A DNA stretch of 64,000 nt, taken from the NCBI GenBank assembly GCA_015183035.1, contig JACZZP010000002.1, positions 1,116,001-1,180,000 on the forward strand, written 5' to 3'. Made by a program: the position numbers and the translations under genes. The notes under the pieces are model-generated. The model made no database searches. It was not told the DNA's origin and saw nothing but the letters and a program-made list of their open reading frames with translations. This DNA comes from Meloidogyne chitwoodi (taxonomy: Eukaryota > Nematoda > Chromadorea > Rhabditida > Meloidogynidae). Of the stretch, positions 61,406 to 64,000 are shown in pieces (position 1 is the first letter of the stretch; each line of letters opens with the position of its first letter).

Positions 61406-61872
61406 CACAAAAATAATATATTAACATTTTAATACATAAACCTAAAATTAAATATAAAAAACGGCAGTTAAAAATGGGTAAAGGCTGTTAATTTAAAATG
61501 TCAACTTGCGTTTTGTGGGGGGAGAGCAGGACAACCAAACAGGATTTTACAAGATCCTATGACAAAAGTTGCCAAGATGCGGGAAATTTTTCAGAATTTT
61601 CGGGATTGCAAGCAAGGCGGATTTTCCGGGAAATTATTTAACTCTTACTGCTAGCAGAGAAAAATGTAACGAATTTTTCTCATCATTCTCTCTCATTTTT
61701 TACTCTTTTTCTTTTCCCGCTCTCTTAATTTCCACACCCTTTCCTACCATAATTGTTATTCAAATTTTTTGAAAACTCACAAATTTTTTGTATAAAAGCT
61801 TAAAAACTGCTATTGAGGAAAACCAACAAACTCAACTGCCATCTCATTTGTTACAGCACTACTTCTACAAGG
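61406..61872. other. Intergenic, promoter of PTP-like copy B
   Basis: The 467-bp gap holds a G-rich spot near 61514-61525 and the TATA box at 61791. Only its last ~130 bp are shared with copy A. Confidence 0.6.
61791..61798 (+). promoter_or_regulatory. TATA box of PTP-like gene B
   Basis: TATAAAAG, about 80 bp before the start at 61873. Conserved with copy A (15784-15791). Confidence 0.65.
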
Positions 61873-63046
61873 ATGAGTTCCAGCAACGCACAAGGTGAAG
61901 GCGAGGGCCGCTTCACTCTTCATGATGACATCGCTCCGTCTGGTCAAGATCGTGGCGAATCTTCGAAAGTTTGTATTTTTTATTTAAAATTTTATTTATT
62001 TATTTTTTCACAGCAAGTCTTGGAAGCTCATCGCCGTCTCACTAGCGACCGTCCTTCAATTGATGCCTATCTTCAGTGCCCAGCCGGTCAAAATCGTTAT
62101 CCAGCCATTGCTTGCTACGACCTCACTCGTTTCCAGTTCAAGGACAATCCAAACAAATTCTTCCATGCAAGCTGGGTGGACGGATTCAAAACATCAAGTT
62201 GTTCTTTTTAAATTTTTATAATTAATTAGTTTAATTAATTACAGAGGCCTATCTTCTTGCAACTGGACCGCACGATGAGGACACTTGTCGGGACTTTTGG
62301 CAAATGGTGGTTGAAGCTCGTCCATATGCTATAGTTTTGATGAATGAAGCAAATAATCCAACAGCATTTTATAAACGTTTCTGGCCTGGTAAAAGCTGTA
62401 AATATGAATTCGACAAGGATGGTTCTCGTTGGATTAAAGTTCAAAATGAAGGAGTTACTTCTGAGGCAAGTTAACAAAATTAATTAATTAAATTTTATGC
62501 TAATTTTTAAGGCTGCTGATTCTGCCTTCAAGTGTTTCACCTTTACGGTGACCGACTACAAAAAGGACCATATAATTAAGCCATCCGTCTTTCAAATGAT
62601 TGATGATGATTCGCCTGTGCCAGCTTACTTTCCTCTTCTTCGTAGTGAAGTAAATATTAATATTATTTTTAAATCTCTTTTTTTTTGTTTTTAGCTGCTA
62701 GAACTTGCTGACAATATCTTCCAACGCAAAAAGGTCAAAACCCATCTAAAGAAGAAGGTTTTGCTTGTATGCGGTGATGGAATTACCAAAAATGGTAACT
62801 TTGCTGTCTTTGACATTGTTATGGATCGGGCTGCAACTACTGAACATGTAAATTAATTTAATTAAAATTTATATTATTTTTAATTTTCTTTTATTTTTTT
62901 ATTAGGTTGGACTAAAAGAAACGGCAAGAATTGTGATGGATCAGCGTTGGGGTACTGTGGGCAGTTCAGATGAATATAAACTTCTGCATGCGATGATAAA
63001 GGCTCAGATCCAGCCACTACTGCAAAGAGCCCGTGGACAAAACTGA
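61873..63046 (+). CDS. PTP-like pseudophosphatase, copy B
   Basis: Near-identical to copy A at 14522-15709, on the opposite strand: same six exons, no signal peptide, about 320 residues. The same inactivating features are present: VCGDGITKNG in place of the HCxxGxxRTG loop (Cys kept, Arg replaced by Lys) and IDDDSPVP in place of the WPD region. The start is placed at 61873 (MSSSNAQGEGEGRF), conserved in both copies; an earlier in-frame ATG at 61813 is not matched in copy A. A TATA box lies upstream. Because both copies keep an open frame, the protein, not only the DNA, appears to be maintained. Confidence 0.85.
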
Positions 63047-63428
63047 TATGAAGAAAATATCTAAAAAAGAAGTAAATAGTGCTATTTTCCCTAAATAAAT
63101 ACTTATTTAATGTAATAAATAATTCTTTTGTATTCATTGTATATATATTTGTAATTGTAATGTATGTTTAAATGTAAATATAAATAAATAATTATATCTT
63201 TATTTAATATCTAAGTTATTTTAATTAAAAAATACTTTTAGTTTAATATTTTTACCTTTTTTAAATTAAATAGAATATTTATTATAAAAAATAATAATTT
63301 AATTTATTCAATTGATAAATATATTTTTAATTTAAAATAAAGTTGAGAATAATTTTTGTATTTTAATTTTATAAAATTTTTATATAAAATATCGCTTTTT
63401 AATAAATTTATTTATTTTTAAGTCAAAA
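63047..63428. other. Intergenic part of duplicated block B
   Basis: 3' flank of PTP-like B, matching 14139-14521 of copy A. No gene was seen. Confidence 0.6.
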
Positions 63429-63673
63429 ATGATTTCATTTATCCAAGTTTTGTTATTTTTTTCTTACTTTTACATTAATTCAACAAACAGAAATTTTACT
63501 TACTGAAAAGGGAGGAGAAATGTTTTTATTTTTATTTAATAATTATAATTTAATTAAATATTTTTTTACAGACTCCATCATCATCCAAAAACTTATTGGT
63601 TCTAAATCCAATTTTATTAGAAAAGATTCGTTCTCGTCGGAGTGCAAAACCATTGCTAGATCAGATTGATACA
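63429..63673 (+). pseudogene. Broken copy of secreted peptide precursor 3
   Basis: Matches the intact gene at 13894-14138 on the opposite strand. An extra T in the poly-T run of the signal-peptide exon (seven T's here, six in the intact copy) shifts the frame, and an insertion changes the CATCCAG acceptor (CATCATCCAAAAAC here). The KIRSRRSAKPLLDQID coding core is still readable up to the duplication edge, but the stop codon is beyond it. Confidence 0.75.
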
Positions 63674-63796
63674 AGGTCCTTTTTTAGTCGGTCACCGTAA
63701 AGGTGAAGCATTTGAAGTGCAGCCTTAAAAATTAGTATATTTATTAATTAATTTTTTTAATTGTCTCAATGTAACTCCTTCATTTTGAACTTTAAT
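63674..63796 (-). pseudogene. Fragment of a third PTP-like copy
   Basis: Similar to about 14999-15144 of copy A, on the same strand as copy A: the GGTCC-TTTTTTAGTCGGTC exon edge, GTCACCGTAAAGGTGAAGC, a short deletion, then the intron and TAACTCCTTCATTTTGAAC. It is diverged and truncated, so not functional. It abuts copy B directly at 63673/63674. Confidence 0.75.
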
Positions 63797-64000
63797 TAAA
63801 TAATAGTACTAAAATATTAATAGGAAAAAAGGAATATTTAAAAGTAAATATTTAATAAAAATTTAAATAAAAACTCCCTTTTTGACGGGATCAACCCTGA
63901 ATATCACTTTAGCCAATTGGTCCAATTGCCAATTTTGTCAAGTAATAAAACACTCCCAATAGGTCCAAGTTTGCACGGGACCAACTAGTTGGTAAGAGAC
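63797..64000. repeat. Candidate repeat with TTGGTCC/GGACCAA motifs at right edge
   Basis: Contains AATTGGTCCAATTGCCAATT (about 63914-63933), AATAGGTCC, and GGGACCAACTAGTTGG (about 63978-63993). Several short inverted motifs suggest a transposon end, cut by the window edge. No gene was seen. Confidence 0.35.

Larger units (their letters stand above)
61745..63673. repeat. Copy B of ~1.9-kb inverted segmental duplication
   Basis: Inverted, near-identical partner of 13901-15838. Similarity begins at TACCATAATTGTTATT (61745) and stops after GATTGATACA (63673), where a fragment of a third PTP-like copy begins. It contains PTP-like gene B and the broken peptide gene. Confidence 0.9.

Noticed and set aside
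61813..61872. Upstream in-frame ATG for PTP-like copy B
   Set aside because: It lies within the probable 5' UTR after the TATA box and is not conserved in copy A; the downstream ATG at 61873 is shared by both.
1..64000. tRNA, rRNA and CRISPR arrays
   Set aside because: I saw no clover-leaf B-box pattern (GGTTCRANNCC) in a suitable context, no rRNA-like stretch, and no regularly spaced repeats. A tRNAscan or Infernal run would be decisive.

Overview
This window reads as nuclear DNA of a plant-parasitic, root-knot-like nematode (Meloidogyne-type). It is very AT-rich, and genes are split into many short exons by introns of about 35-60 bases. Several start codons sit just after an acceptor-like T-rich/AG site, as expected for spliced-leader trans-splicing. 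Recognisable proteins have their closest known relatives in nematodes: a 7B2 chaperone, an M6 proteolipid, TWK-type K2P channels, an ACC/LGC-type anion channel and a PROM-1/FBXO47 protein. The genus is inferred from composition and gene architecture, not proven.

Layout. 1-1353 (-): start of a CEBPZ/NOC1 ribosome-biogenesis gene running off the left edge. 1579-2550 (+): an unrecognised protein. 2928-4612 (+): secreted acidic/basic repeat protein ending in one ShKT domain. 4721-6708 (-): Cys-loop anion channel. 6709-8258: gene-free, with a small 9-bp-TSD element. 8259-10369 (+): FBXO47/PROM-1. 10967-11780 (+): CCCH zinc-finger protein. 11888-12445: foldback element. 12643-14138 (-): three tandem genes for tiny secreted peptides. 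14522-15709 (-): PTP-like pseudophosphatase, copy A. 16008-17784 (+): NUP58/NPP-4 nucleoporin. 17897-19416 (-): second acidic secreted ShKT protein. 19982-20825 (+): four-TM protein. 21731-25188 (+): K2P channel. 26752-29130 (+): RIIa/IQ protein and two tiny single-TM proteins. 29783-31129 (+): M6 proteolipid. 31494-34485 (+): basic nuclear-type protein, then snurportin-1. 36260-36356: a bantam/miR-80-like microRNA hairpin. 36505-39686 (-): second K2P channel. 40197-44452 (-): DNA polymerase delta catalytic subunit. 44628-47439 (-): kinesin-2 (KIF3A/KLP-20). 47925-49943 (-): PI5P 4-kinase. 50255-53249 (-): SLC22 transporter. 54328-55672 (-): holocytochrome c synthase, head-to-head with GPKOW (55900-57312, +). 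57714-58696 (-): 7B2. 59101-61405 (-): two single-TM proteins. 61873-63046 (+): PTP-like copy B, with a broken peptide gene (63429-63673) and a fragment of a third PTP copy.

The housekeeping genes (POLD1, HCCS, GPKOW, SNUPN, NUP58, CEBPZ) are ordinary. The parts most worth a second look are: (i) the roughly 1.9-kb inverted duplication (13901-15838 versus 61745-63673), carrying a pseudophosphatase and a peptide precursor, with one intact and one broken peptide copy; (ii) the small secreted-peptide family sharing an RSRRS(A/P)KP(L/I)LDQ core; (iii) three small non-autonomous transposons with readable target-site duplications, one of which has duplicated an intron splice donor; and (iv) a strong microRNA hairpin with a bantam-family seed.

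Exon joins were made by eye from GT/AG sites and reading frame. Gene ends are the annotated start and stop codons, and the spans include introns.
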